Source: Hemerocallis citrina
Lineage: Eukaryota; Streptophyta; Magnoliopsida; Asparagales; Asphodelaceae
Assembly: GCA_017893485.1 (NCBI GenBank)
Contig: CM030360.1
Location: 2,634,501-2,698,500, forward strand
Direction of reading: 5' to 3'
Length of the DNA stretch: 64,000 nucleotides
Part shown: piece by piece, positions 9,256 to 19,679 of the stretch
Layout: the number at the start of each line of letters is the position of its first letter
Numbering within the stretch: position 1 is the stretch's first letter
The notes under the pieces: generated by a model
Databases searched by the model: none
Told to the model about the DNA's origin: nothing
Seen by the model: only the letters and a program-made list of their open reading frames with translations
Made by a program: the position numbers and the translations under genes

Positions 9256-12200
9256 ATGCCGCCTCGCAAAGTCAGATCTAGGGGCTCCAACCGAGCGCCC
9301 AACCCTGACCAGCAAGAAGTCCTTCCTGATCCCGCTCAGCAACAAGGGCAACTCCCCCCTACCGTGGAAGAGCCGCCCCAGCGGAACCCTCCACATCCTG
9401 ATCCGAAGGGGCCTAACCCCCAGAAACAGCCTCTTCACCAAGAGAACATACCCATCCACACTGCCTCCAGTGCCTCCATGGCCTCCCATCATCCCCGAGC
9501 CTCTGGTCGCCGCAATACCCCTCCCAAACGCCCGGAAGATGACGACCTTCGTCGCCATCTGGATGAGAAGCGGGCTCGGGGGGAAGCCTCCCGCCAGCGA
9601 GAGCAATCCCCCCGACACCGAGAGCGCAGGAGGTCCCCCGTCCGAAGAGGGAGAAAGGACTCCCCCGATCACTACCGAAGGAGGCACTCTCCAGCAGGTC
9701 GGCAGCAGCCCCGGAACAATGAGGCACCCATCACCCGTGCCGAGTTCCAACAACTCCAAGCAATGGTACAACAGGCCCTCAACCTCCGTCAGAACCCCAA
9801 TGAGCAAAGGGCCCCATCCCCTCCTCCGGTCCGGAGCCCTCGCCGACGATCCCCTTCTCCTCGACCCGCTCCTACCAATTCCAGACGCACCCCGAGTCCT
9901 CGACGTTCTCGAAGCTACCATCGCCGTAGCCCTCGCTCCCCCTCATACGAAGACGAGTCCCGTGGCTCGGCAGATCACCGTCGGAGAGATGACACCATGA
10001 ACCGCCGCCTGAACGAGGTGGAAAAACTCTTGGGACAGATAAACCGAGAAGAAGAACTCAGGGGGAGGACCCTCCGTCCTAGCCGACCCCCGTTCTCCCG
10101 GACCATAGTAGATGCTCCTGTTCCCTTCGGTTTCAAACCTCCCCAGTTCGAGAACTACACTGGGGAGACCGATCCAGTTGACCACATCGAAAGCTTTAAG
10201 ACTTTGATGCTCCTCCATCAAGCGTCCGATGCCCTCCTCTGCAAAACATTCCCTGCAACTCTGAAAGGCCCAGCCCGAGAATGGTACTCTCGTCTTGCCC
10301 CGGCGTCAATATTCTCCTTCGAACAGTTCGAAACCCTGTTCATCACCCATTTCGTCAGCAGCCGAAGGGCCGAGAAGACCAGCATCTCCCTATTGCACCT
10401 CCGTCAGCAGAAGGGGGAGAAATTGAGGGACTACGTGAAGAGGTTCACAGCCGAGGCCAGAACCATCGCATCCCTCGACCAATCCGTCGCTACCGCGGCG
10501 TTCCAATCCAACATCCTAAATTCCAACCTCCGCTCCTCCCTCGCCAAGAAACCGCCACATGACTTTTCTGACCTCCTCCTCCGCACTGAAAAGTACATCC
10601 GAGCTGAAGAGGCCGAGGAACCGCCCAACTGGGAAGCAACCGCCTCCGGGTCTAAGAGGAAGGGAACGGAAGAAGAGGGACCCAAAAAGTTTCAGAAGGA
10701 TAATGCTGGCCAGCGCCGGCCTCCCCCTAGATTTGAAAAGTTTACTCCCCTCACCACAAACATCTCCGCCATTTTCATGGAAGTCGAAAAAGAAGGGGTC
10801 CTACCTCCAGCTCCAAAGATGAACACCCCAGCCAAAAGGAGGGATAAAGACAAATGGTGCCGTTATCACCGGGACCATGGGCATGACACCAACGACTGTC
10901 GGGCTCTGAGAAACGAGATCGAAGCCCTTATCCAGAGGGGGCAGCTGGCGAAGTTTGTAAGAAAGGATGGAGCCGAACTTCCTCCCCAGCCTCGGGGGGC
11001 TAACAAACGTCCAGAACGGGAAGAGACGCCAGAGTTCGAGGAAGAGCGAGTCCTCCACCTCATCCATGGGGGTCCAATGGGGGGCTCCTCGAACTCTTCT
11101 CGGAAAGCTTTTATTAGAGAAGTGAATTCTGTCCGAGCCACCCCTCCCCCCAAAGGACTCGGAGTGCCCGTCACCTTCTCTGACGAAGATCTCGAGGGCG
11201 TCCGCACCCCTCATTGTGACGCACTCGTCATCAACCTTCACATGGCCAATTTCAAAGTCGAAAGAATCCTAGTAGATAACGGCTCCTCCGTAAACATCCT
11301 ATTCCTCGATGCTTTTAAGGGGCTGAAGCTCTCTCGAGACAGACTGAAACCCGCCGGGTATACACTCCATGGGTTCACGGGAGTGCCGGTGACGATCGAA
11401 GGGGTGATTACCCTCGATGTCACAGCAGGCAAAACTCCTACTACCCGCACGGAGTCAATGGATTTCATGGTCGTAGATGTCCCAGCGGCCTACAACGTCA
11501 TTTTGGGTCGGCCCGGCCTAGCCGCCCTTGAGGCCGTCCCTTCTGCCTATCATCTCAAAATGAAATTCCCCACTCGGGCTGGAGTGGGAGAAGTTAAGGG
11601 CAATCAGGAACAGGCCCGCAAGTGTTACATGACTTCCACACTCGGACCCGTCCTCTCCTTAGAAACACTCGAGATCCCACAAGATGCTGCTCGGCCAACT
11701 CCCGAGCCGGTAGATGAGCTGGAGGAGATACTCTTCTCGGAGCAGGAGCCGACCCGTAAGTTTTATGTCAGAAAGGCCCTTCCGTCCGCCCTACATTCAA
11801 ATATTGTGAAATGCATCCGAGCCAACCAAGACCTCTTCGCATGGTCAGCGGCGGACATGCCCGGTATCTCCGAAGAACTCTTGGTCCACCGCCTCAGCGT
11901 TGATCCGGGGTCCAAACCGGTCCAGCAGAAGAGGCGCAAGTTCGCCCCCGAGCGCCAGCTCGCTATCAAAGAGGAGGTAGACAAATTGCTGAAAGCCCGA
12001 TTCATACAGGAGGTGAATTATCCGGAGTGGTTGTCAAACGTAGTCATGGTGAAGAAATCAAATGGAACATGGAGAATCTGTATTGATTTCACTGACCTCA
12101 ACAAGGCCTGCCCTAAAGATCCCTTCCCTCTGCCGAGCATTGACACTCTGATTGACGCAACCTCGGGACATGAGCTCCTCAGCTTCATGGACGCTTTCTC

Positions 12201-14964
12201 GGGTTACAATCAGATAAGGATGTTCCCCCCGGATATTCCGAAGACGTCTTTTGTAACAGACCAAGGACTCTATTGTTACCGAGTCATGCCGTTCGGCCTG
12301 AAGAACGCAGGGGCAACGTATCAACGTCTCGTCAACAAGGTATTCCAGGCCCAGATTGGCCGGAACATGGAAGTCTACGTGGATGACATGCTTGTGAAAA
12401 GCATCCGAGGCGTTGATCATGAGGCCGACCTCCAAGAAGCGTTCGATGTTTTGAGAAAGCACAATATGAGACTCAACCCAAACAAGTGTGCGTTCGGCGT
12501 CTCATCAGGCAAGTTCCTCGGCTTTATGGTTAGCCAACGAGGAATAGAGGCGAATCCGGAGAAGATCAGGGCCATACTGGACATGGCCCCGCCTAGAAAC
12601 GTCAAAGAAGTTCAGAAACTGACAGGTCGTTTAGCCGCCATTGGGCGCTTTTTGTCGAAGTCCGGGGAGAAATGCCTCCCGTTCTTCAAAGCCCTGAGGG
12701 GGACTAAGGGGTTCGAGTGGGGGCAGCCACAACAAGATTCCTTCGACCAGCTTAAAGCTTACCTCGTCAATCCGCCCCTTCTCAGCAAACCCATACCGGG
12801 CGAACCCCTCTACCTCTACTTGGCAGCCTCGGAACAGACACTAAGTGCGGTCTTAGTCAGGGAAGAAGAAAGAACTCAGAAGCCCATTTACTACGTCAGC
12901 AAAGTGCTCCGGGACGCCGAGCTCCGGTACCCGAAAATTGAGAAAATAGCCTACGCCCTGATAATGGCTGCAAGAAAGCTTCGGCCATACTTCCAGTCTC
13001 ATTCGGTGGTCGTTCTTACCGACCAGCCGTTGAAACAGATCCTTCACAAGCCAGAGACTTCCGGCCGCCTCATGAAGTGGTCGATCGAGCTGAGCCAACA
13101 TGATATTACTTATCAGCCTCGAACCGCCATCAAGGCGCAGGCGCTGGCCGAATTCATAGTGGAAACGACTATCCCCGACCCCGAGCAGACAACGAAGGGC
13201 CCGCCTATCTGGTCGGTATATGTCGATGGATCCTCTTGCAACGAGGGGAGCGGGGCTGGAGTCATCCTTGCGGGCCCAGACGACTTTGTCCTTCAATATT
13301 CCCTCCGGATAAACTTTAAAGCCTCGAATAACGAAGCCGAATACGAGGCACTCATAGCCGGCCTCGGGATGGCCCGAAACGCAGGGGCGCGACGCCTGCA
13401 GATCTTCAGCGACTCTCAGTTGGTCGTCAACCAGGTCCTCGGCGAATATGAAGCCCGCGATGACAGGATGGTAAAGTACTTGGCTAAAGTAAAGAGCCTC
13501 ATGGCGCTCTTCGAGGAGGCCCACATCCGAAGAATCCCCAGAGAGGAAAATGCCCAGGCCGACGCCCTGTCCAAATTAGCTTCCTCATCCCTGCAAGGCC
13601 TCGAACAAACTGTTCTGATAGAAGTCCTCCTCAAGCCAAGCATAGAGGACGAGGCTTTCAACTCCGTCGAAACACTGCCACTTCCCCTCGAAGATAATTG
13701 GATGAAGCCCCTCATCGAGTTTTTAAGAGACGGACTCCTCCCAAGGGATCCGAAGGAAGCCCGAAAGATAAGGACCCGAGCCGAGCATCACATACTGGTC
13801 GAAGGCATTCTGTATAAGCGCTCCTTCACCCAGGTAGATGGTCGGCCCTACCTAAGATGCCTCTCACCCGGACAAGCTGATTACGCCCTACAAGAGCTCC
13901 ATGAGGGCATCGGCGGAGCCCACTCCGGCTCCAGAGCCTTGGCACGTAAAGTGTTAAACTACGGGTATTACTGGCCCACTCTCCTACGGGATGCCGAACG
14001 ACACGTTCGCCAATGCACATCCTGCCAGAAGTATTCCGACATCCGACGCCTTCCACAAGCACCACTCTCCTCCCTATCAAGTCCGATCCCCTTTGCAATG
14101 TGGGGGATGGATTTACTTGGGCCATTTCCACCGGCCCCCGGGCAATTGAAGTTCCTAGTCGTGGCAGTCGACTATTTCTCGAAATGGGTAGAGGCCGAGC
14201 CCTTGGCTACGATTACCGAACATAGAGTCGTTCAATTCTTCTGGAAAAATGTAATCTGCCGGTTCGGTGTTCCCCGAGTCGTAGTTACAGATAACGGTAC
14301 GCAGTTCGCTGGAGCTGCCTTCCGAGCCTTATGTGAAGACCTAGCCATACAGCACCGCTTCTCCTCAGTCTCTCATCCCCAGTCAAATGGCCAAGCCGAG
14401 AATGCCAACCGACAGATCCTCACCGGCATCAAGAAGAGACTCGACAAGTGCTCCAAGGGATTGTGGGTCGATCAGCTGCCCAATGTGTTGTGGAATTACC
14501 GAACCACGAAGCGGACCCCGACAGGCGAGAGTCCGTTCAATCTCACCTATGGGTCCGAGGCCCTCATCCCACTAGAAGTTGGAATACCCTCTCCTCGCCT
14601 GATAGCCTTCGAAGAAGAACAGAATGCCAGGGAGCTCAGAACGAGCCTAGATTTGATAGACGAAATCCGGGAAAGAGCAGCCATACGGTAGCAAGGTTAC
14701 CGAAGAAGAATCGAACTCGCCTACAACAAACGGGTCCACCCAACCGACCTGAAAGAGGGGGATCTGGTCCTCCGAAAGCTGGCCATTTCGTTCCCCGGAC
14801 AGAAGAGCAAACTGGCCCCAAATTGGGAGGGACCGTACAAAGTATCCAAAGTGATCCGCCCCGGTGCGTACAAGCTAGAAGACCTTGAGGGCAGAGAAAT
14901 TCCCAGGACTTGGAACGCCGACCATCTTTTGAAATACCAAGAGAAGGCAACCCCGCCTATCTAA
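9256..14964 (+). CDS. gag-pol: Tat-1 gag-pol polyprotein, one nonsense codon
   Basis: This is the retrotransposon polyprotein. I chose the ATG at 9256 (MPPRKVRSRGSN) because Tat-2 starts alike (MPPKKNRSRGSN); an in-frame ATG at 9235 also exists. Order: Arg/Ser/Pro-rich head; gag core about 10140-10530; zinc knuckle WCRYHRDHGHDTNDC (10856-10900); protease with VDNGSS (11272-11289); RT with YVDDM (12376-12390); RNase H; archaeal-type RNase H (VDGSS near 13222, DSQLVVNQ); integrase with HHCC zinc finger (13893-14030) and D,D,E residues in MDLLGPF (14107), VTDNGTQF (14284) and NGQAEN (14386). The frame is open except for TAG at 14689-14691, where Tat-2 has a Gln codon. The reading continues in frame to TAA at 14962-14964. 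The lesion removes the integrase C-terminal region only. Confidence 0.9.
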
Positions 14965-15130
14965 GTAACTCGAGATGTCGGGCCACCACTCCTGCTACTA
15001 GTAATTTTTCCTTTGTTCTTTTTTCATTGTAATAACGGCTAGCAACTTTAGAAGCAGCCGACCATTAGATATTAATAAATAAATAAAGTTTTTTTTTACA
15101 CTATCGCGTACTTCCGCCTCTAATTCCCTT

Positions 15131-15766
15131 ATCACACAATGGTTCGGAGTCCAGCACTCGGCTCGACTCTTCCTACTCGGCCCGTCTTCAGACGGGCCGG
15201 GGGCAGATCGCCGTTCGAAATTGCTCCTGCAGCCGTTGAATGGATCGGAGTCCAACACTTGGCTCGATTTTGCTTCGCAAGTCCGCTCCTAAGCAGACTA
15301 GAAGTAGCTCGCCATTCGAAACTGCTCCTGCATCTCTTAAACTAATCACAATGGTTCGGAGTCCAGCACTCGGCTCGACTCTTCCTACTCGGCCCGTCTT
15401 CAGACGGGCCGGGGGCAGATCGCCGTTCGAAATTGCTCCTGCAGCCGTTGAATGGATCGGAGTCCAACACTTGGCTCGATTTTGCTTCGCAAGTCCGCTC
15501 CTAAGCGGACTAGAAGTAGCTCGCCATTCGAAACTGCTCCTGCATCTCTTAAACTAATCACAATGGTTCGGAGTCCAGCACTCGGCTCGACTCTTCCTAC
15601 TCGGCCCGTCTTCAGACGGGCCGGGGGCAGATCGCCGTTCGAAATTGCTTCTGCAGCCGTTGAATGGATCGGAGTCCAACACTTGGCTCGATTTTGCTTC
15701 GCAAGTCCGCTCCTAAGCGGACTAGAAGTAGCTCGCCATTCGAAACTGCTCCTTCATCTCTTAAAA
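15131..15766. repeat. Higher-order tandem array in Tat-1: three 212-bp dimers of a ~106-bp monomer
   Basis: The 212-bp period is exact (GGTTCGGAGTCCAGCACTCGG at 15141, 15353 and 15565). Each period is two related half-units (101 and 111 bases), both with GGAGTCCA.CACT.GGCTCGA. Half-unit A carries hairpin arms CGGCCCGTCT/AGACGGGCCG around TC (15178-15199). Half-unit B carries AGTCCGCT/AGCGGACT around CCTA (15492-15511; one mismatch in the first copy, 15280-15299). Tat-2 has the same monomer family at 46131-46580. It lies between the convergent 3' ends of pol and the antisense genes. Confidence 0.9.
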
Positions 15767-16113
15767 TAACTTTACGATTGTTGGAGAATTCGTCTCGACC
15801 ATAAATTGTGCCGAACTAACGAGGTACCGACCCTCGTTTTGGGCAAAAAATCATCCCGAGGTCAACTCGCCGTTAGATCCTCTCAAATTGTGTGCCAGAG
15901 CGTGATGAGTGGATCCAGTTCTGCCACGTGCCCGCAAAACGACAAGATAACGTTTTCTTGGGATTTGGGCCTGCCTCTGGACTCGTGCCACCATCCAACG
16001 GCCATGGACACCCCACGTCGATCGGCACCAATAGCCGAGCGACAGGATCAGAGCTGCGACCAAAGACTCGATGAATAGCCAATAGAAGACACTTCGGATA
16101 AATCAACCCCAAT
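15767..16113. other. Spacer between the hairpin array and the antisense genes
   Basis: No gene. It holds one copy of the AAAACG-N9-CGTTTT motif at 15936-15956, preceded by GCCACGTG, and the probable end of the antisense transcripts. Confidence 0.5.
15936..15956 (-). promoter_or_regulatory. Palindromic AAAACG-N9-CGTTTT motif, 3' side of the antisense genes (Tat-1)
   Basis: One of five copies in Tat-1 (also 19799-19819, 19887-19907, 20155-20175, 20423-20443). The central TATCTTGTC (reverse-strand reading) is invariant and CCACGT lies beside most copies. The function is unknown. Confidence 0.5.
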
Positions 16114-16119
16114 TTTATT
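16114..16119 (-). terminator. Polyadenylation signal for the Tat-1 antisense transcript
   Basis: AATAAA on the minus strand, about 70 bases past the stop of the last antisense ORF, after TTGTAATC-rich sequence typical of plant 3' ends. Tat-2 has the same hexamer at 45704-45709, again just after its last antisense ORF. Confidence 0.55.
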
Positions 16120-16190
16120 AATGACTTGGACGAGATTACAAAAAGATTACAACAGCGAGTCCAACGAAAATATCAGAAGGCATGACCCGC

Positions 16191-16880
16191 TCATTTCCTC
16201 CGAGGAAGGGGGACACTCCGGTTCAACGACACTTTGGGTCGGCGCTTCTTGGCCCCCGAGCTCGTCTCCAAGCCAACGAACCGGGACGCCCCTTCGCCGC
16301 TGACCCTCACAGTCGCCCCGACCGAAGCACCACTTGAAGAAACCGCCACACCGCTTTGTGCGTCGGCGGCTGACCTACCGATGATAGGAGTCCGGGTCGC
16401 CGCTTGATAGAACGTGATCCCTCGCTCAATCTCTTCGCGAGTACACGAGGTGCTCCGGACGTTGGCCCTCACCGGCTGAGGCTTGAGCCGAGCGACCTCC
16501 TCCTCCAATTCGACGATCCGGTTCTTCAGCGCCTCGTCCCTCACGACAATTTTGAACCGAGGAAGCTTCGCCGATCCAGGGTATTCGGCGCTGTCAGATA
16601 TGACACGACGCAGATGGGTCACCTCGATACTCTTGTCGACTGTCACCCTTTGCAAATGCTCGACCTTCTTCACGAGCTCATCTCGTTCGGCCAAAACAGA
16701 AGCCAATTCTTCTTCCTTAGCAAATAGTTCGGCTTCGGCTATCCGCAAGTGGTACACTTCGGCCAACAGATCCCCGTTCTTCTTCTCCACATTGTACAGT
16801 ATCCTCCTCGTCAGGTCGATCTCGCCCTCGAGGCGTTTCACGAGAGATAGATGGAACAGCTCTACTTGTCGCCGAGCCAT
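16191..16880 (-). CDS. Tat-1 antisense ORF 2, coiled-coil protein
   Basis: A 229-residue minus-strand frame. The first two thirds are heptad-rich (EKKNGDLLAEVYHLR, LASVLAERDELVKKVEHLQ, then RIVELEEEVARLKPQP), predicting a long coiled coil. Then comes a short conserved block RANVRSTSCTREE.ERGITFY, and a Ser/Ala/Gly-rich tail ending VSLNRSVPLPRRK. Tat-2 encodes a clear homologue at 39206-40045 with the same block and ending (SLNRSIPLP), so the frame is under constraint or recently derived. I know no function for this protein. It may be a separate cistron or be joined to the upstream antisense gene by alternative splicing: a splice acceptor-like sequence (GGTCGTAG) lies about 20 bases before its ATG. 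Confidence 0.65.
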   Translation of the reverse strand: MARRQVELFHLSLVKRLEGEIDLTRRILYNVEKKNGDLLAEVYHLRIAEAELFAKEEELASVLAERDELVKKVEHLQRVTVDKSIEVTHLRRVISDSAEYPGSAKLPRFKIVVRDEALKNRIVELEEEVARLKPQPVRANVRSTSCTREEIERGITFYQAATRTPIIGRSAADAQSGVAVSSSGASVGATVRVSGEGASRFVGLETSSGAKKRRPKVSLNRSVPLPRRK

Positions 16881-17042
16881 CGTCGTGACGGGGGCCTATC
16901 CTACGACCGAACCAAACACTTAGACAATTTCAAAGACAAAACGTTTTTTCATTCATCAAGAAGCGGTGGCCAGTCCGCAAAAGGCGTTACAAAGTTCGGA
17001 AGAGAAAGCAGAACAAAAATTACAAAAAGATTAACGAAAGAA

Positions 17043-17632
17043 TCAAGGGTCCACCTGCGTCTCCGCTCCGACCCCGGACGCATCGACGGGCGGCCCCTCG
17101 ATCTCTCCCTTAGCAGGGTCATCCTCTCCCCCCCGTCTTCGCCTTCGACTTCGTCCTCATCATCCCCCTCCTCGTCGTCTACGGGCGACTCGGGCCACAG
17201 TCGATAGCCAACTCGCTCGAAGCCGGGGACACGAGCCTGGACGTGGTCCAGGGCCGTCTGGTAGGATTGCTCCATGTTCTCAGCCATATGTTTCTTCGCC
17301 TCTGCCTCAATCTCGGCTTCAACCTCCGCCCTGATCCTCGCGGCCTGCGCTTCCCTCTCCGCCTTCTCGTCGGCCAAGGACTTCAATGCCGCAGCAAGTT
17401 CTTGGGCGGCCTTGGCGGCTTTGGCGGACTCCGCTTCAAGGCCCTCCTTTGCTTTCTTCAGGTCGGCAGTAAGGTCGGCCACCCGAACGTCCAGGGCCTC
17501 GGCTCGCCTCTGCTCGGCCTCGAGATCCTTGACCGCCCTGACCTTCGCCAGCCTGTCTTTCTCGCTGGCGGACTTCAGCTCCTTCTCCTGTACGGCGAAC
17601 GCCTCCATGAGATGGCCGAAGTGAACGGTGGC
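17043..17632 (-). CDS. Exon 3 of Tat-1 antisense gene 1 (coiled coil, acidic tail, frameshift)
   Basis: Starts ATVHFGHLMEAFAVQEKELK. Heptads run through ADLTADLKKAKEGLEAESAK and KAEREAQAARIRAEVEAEIE, then VPGFERVGYRLWPESP and an Asp/Glu-rich end. The Tat-2 counterpart has NPGFDSSSYDFYEPVEG at the same place. The length of the C7 run decides whether the end is ..VDP or a longer hydrophobic read-through. Confidence 0.6.
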
Positions 17633-19226
17633 CTACGAAGACAACGATAAGTACGAAGTACACGCCGAGTAACAAACTTGAAGAAATTTGCGAACACTTA
17701 CCGAAACAAGCCCCCGGGCGACTTCATAAGTGTCGTCGCCGACCCTCCCTGCCTTCAGCGCGGCCTTATCCTTCGGGGTCGCCAAGTGTTTGACGACCTG
17801 CATTGACATCTGCGAGTTGCCGAGGAAACCATCATGATTCCTCACCAGCCAGTTCGGCACAAACAACTGCTTGTGCTGCTCGGTCAGGATTTCCTCGGCG
17901 TCCTGAGTCAATGGGGGAAACTCGAGCGCCAGCGCCGCATTGACATCAAAGACACCCTCGTTCACAGACGGGGCGACAGGGGCCGAGGTCCCCTCCACCA
18001 CCACAACCTCCGAAGGCGCCTCGGTAGCCGGGGGAGGCGGAGCAACGTTAGTGGCGACCGCGGGCTGAGCACCCGAAGACGCACCCTCGGCCGCCCTCTT
18101 CCTCTTTTTGGTCCCGGTCAGCTTGGACCTATCGGCCATCATAGCTTTAAAGTCAATCTTCATCGACTCTGCATCAACAAAAAAAAAAAACGAATCAAGA
18201 CAGACGAATTGAAGACTTAGAAAAAAATGAATGAGATGTCAAGAGCGTACTCGGGTCGATGGGGCTTAGTCCGGACCCGAACAACACCTCTTCGGTCAAC
18301 TCCCTCCAACTCAGTACCGGAAGGGCCGTGATCCTCCTCGCTACGTCCTCCTCGGCCTCAGATAGTGCGGGGTCGCTTCGCGCAAATTTCGGCACTTCCA
18401 CCTTCCACCGGGACGGAATATGCCGAATCACTTCACCCCTTACGATAAAATACTTCTCCCTCCAACCCTTAAGAGAGTCGGGATTCTCTACAATCTTAAC
18501 ACCTCTCCTCGGTCCCAAATAGTACCGGTACTCCGTCTGGTGTTGCCTGTTTATCCGATACAGGCCCCGGAAAACTGACAGATCCGGCGCTACCTCGGCT
18601 CGGTGGCACTGAAGCAAGAATGCATTCACATGACGCCAAGTGTTCGGACTGAACTGAGTAGGGGCGAGACAATACCAGCCGAGGATCTGAAGTATGAAAG
18701 GGTGCAGCGGAAAACGCAGTCGAGCGTTCAAGGAGTCGACGTCAAACATGCACATGTCCGACGACGGCAACTTAGAGTTTGCTCGCACCCCGGGGCCAGC
18801 GACCATCAGCTTGTACTCCGACGGGATAGCGAAGGCCTTCCTGATCCGGAGAAGATCCTTCTCAGACAACGACGAAGTGAGCTCGTCGGCTTCGGAGTGA
18901 AGGAACGGGCTAGGCTCCTCGACGATCTTCGACTTTCCGTAGATCGCTTTCTCCAGAAGATCACCCTCGTACTGCCTGACTCCCGAATGCCCGGACAGGA
19001 CGGAAGGATATTGTCCTATCTCAGGGGCTCGTTTCGGGTTCTCCACAATCACCTCCACTATGGGGGGCGAGGTCTCCCCCGTCCTCCTCTTCTTCCCGAT
19101 CCTCGACTCGGCAACCAGCGGTTCGGCCATCTGCTTCCCCTTCCTTCGAGCTTCTGCCCTACTCCTCTCCCCGGCGCCATCATCGCCCGAGGACGAGGTA
19201 CCACTCCCCGAGCTAACCCTTGACAT
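17043..19226 (-). CDS. Tat-1 antisense gene 1: spliced, Transposase_28-like domain plus coiled coil
   Basis: Three minus-strand exons: 19226-18251, 18168-17702 and 17632 to about 17043. Introns have GT-AG ends (donors GTACGC and GTAAGTG; acceptors GATGCAG and TTCGTAG) and phases 1 and 0. Exon 1 (MSRVSSGSGTSS start) holds a domain with RLRFPLHPFILQILGWYCL, SPNTWRHVNAFLL and YYLGPRRGVKIVENPDSLKG. I recall this as the 'putative gypsy type transposon' (Transposase_28) domain found in antisense ORFs of Tat elements. Exon 2 is Ala/Lys-rich with a FVPNWLVRNHDGFLG motif. Exon 3 is a coiled coil with an acidic tail. Near the end a C7 run (17128-17134) puts the frame out: the uncorrected frame stops at 16949, the alternative gives the conserved ..VDP-stop at 17043 seen in Tat-2. 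The function is unknown. Confidence 0.7.
17702..18168 (-). CDS. Exon 2 of Tat-1 antisense gene 1
   Basis: Begins with the two bases that finish a split Lys codon, then SMKIDFKAMMADRSKL. It carries a Pro/Ala/Thr-rich linker and the conserved TQDAEEILTEQHKQLFVPNW and KHLATPKDKAALKAGRVGDD segments, and ends ARGLVS at GTAAGTG. Tat-2 exon 2 (37640-38184) aligns along its whole length. Confidence 0.65.
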
Positions 19227-19430
19227 CTCTTGAAAAAGCAAAGGCAAAGACAAACTAACCTTTGAAGTGACGTTCACGGTCGGAAAATGCTCGCCGGAAA
19301 TCGCCTGGCCCACGCGACAGCTAACGTCAGCACCGTGGAGCAAGAGCGCCGCTAGCAGAAGACTTAGAGAACAAAAGTAAAATCGTGGAGTGAAAAGTGA
19401 GAAATGAGCTCAGGGGTGAAGGAATGGTAA

Positions 19431-19436
19431 CTTATA
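19431..19436 (-). promoter_or_regulatory. TATA-like element upstream of Tat-1 antisense gene 1
   Basis: GGTTATAAGTTA on the minus strand, about 205 bases before the ATG at 19226. GGTTATAAGTAC occurs at 35153 upstream of the Tat-2 antisense gene. The core promoter role is an inference. Confidence 0.4.
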
Positions 19437-19679
19437 ACCCCAAGTGATAACGGGCCTCCTTGGGAATCCCAAAGGCCCACTAAGAATCCCAAACGCCCAG
19501 TAAGAAAGAGGCGACGGTACGAGAGAGATGGCGGAACTCCCCAAAAACACAAGCTGCGACTCGGCCACCAGTCTAACGAGCCGAGCTATCGAGCGAAAGG
19601 CTCAGTGACCGAACCACCGGGTTGGCCCACAAACATTCAGCTCACCCCCCGGAAAGCGGCGCGGAGGAATGCAAACCGA

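Noticed and set aside
11272..11289. Protease motif D-N-G-S instead of D-S/T-G
   Set aside because: Both Tat elements share it and I recall it as normal for this lineage, so it is not a lesion.
9172..13715. Long minus-strand frames opposite gag-pol of Tat-1
   Set aside because: Shadow frames from the codon bias of the sense gene; no conservation of their own.
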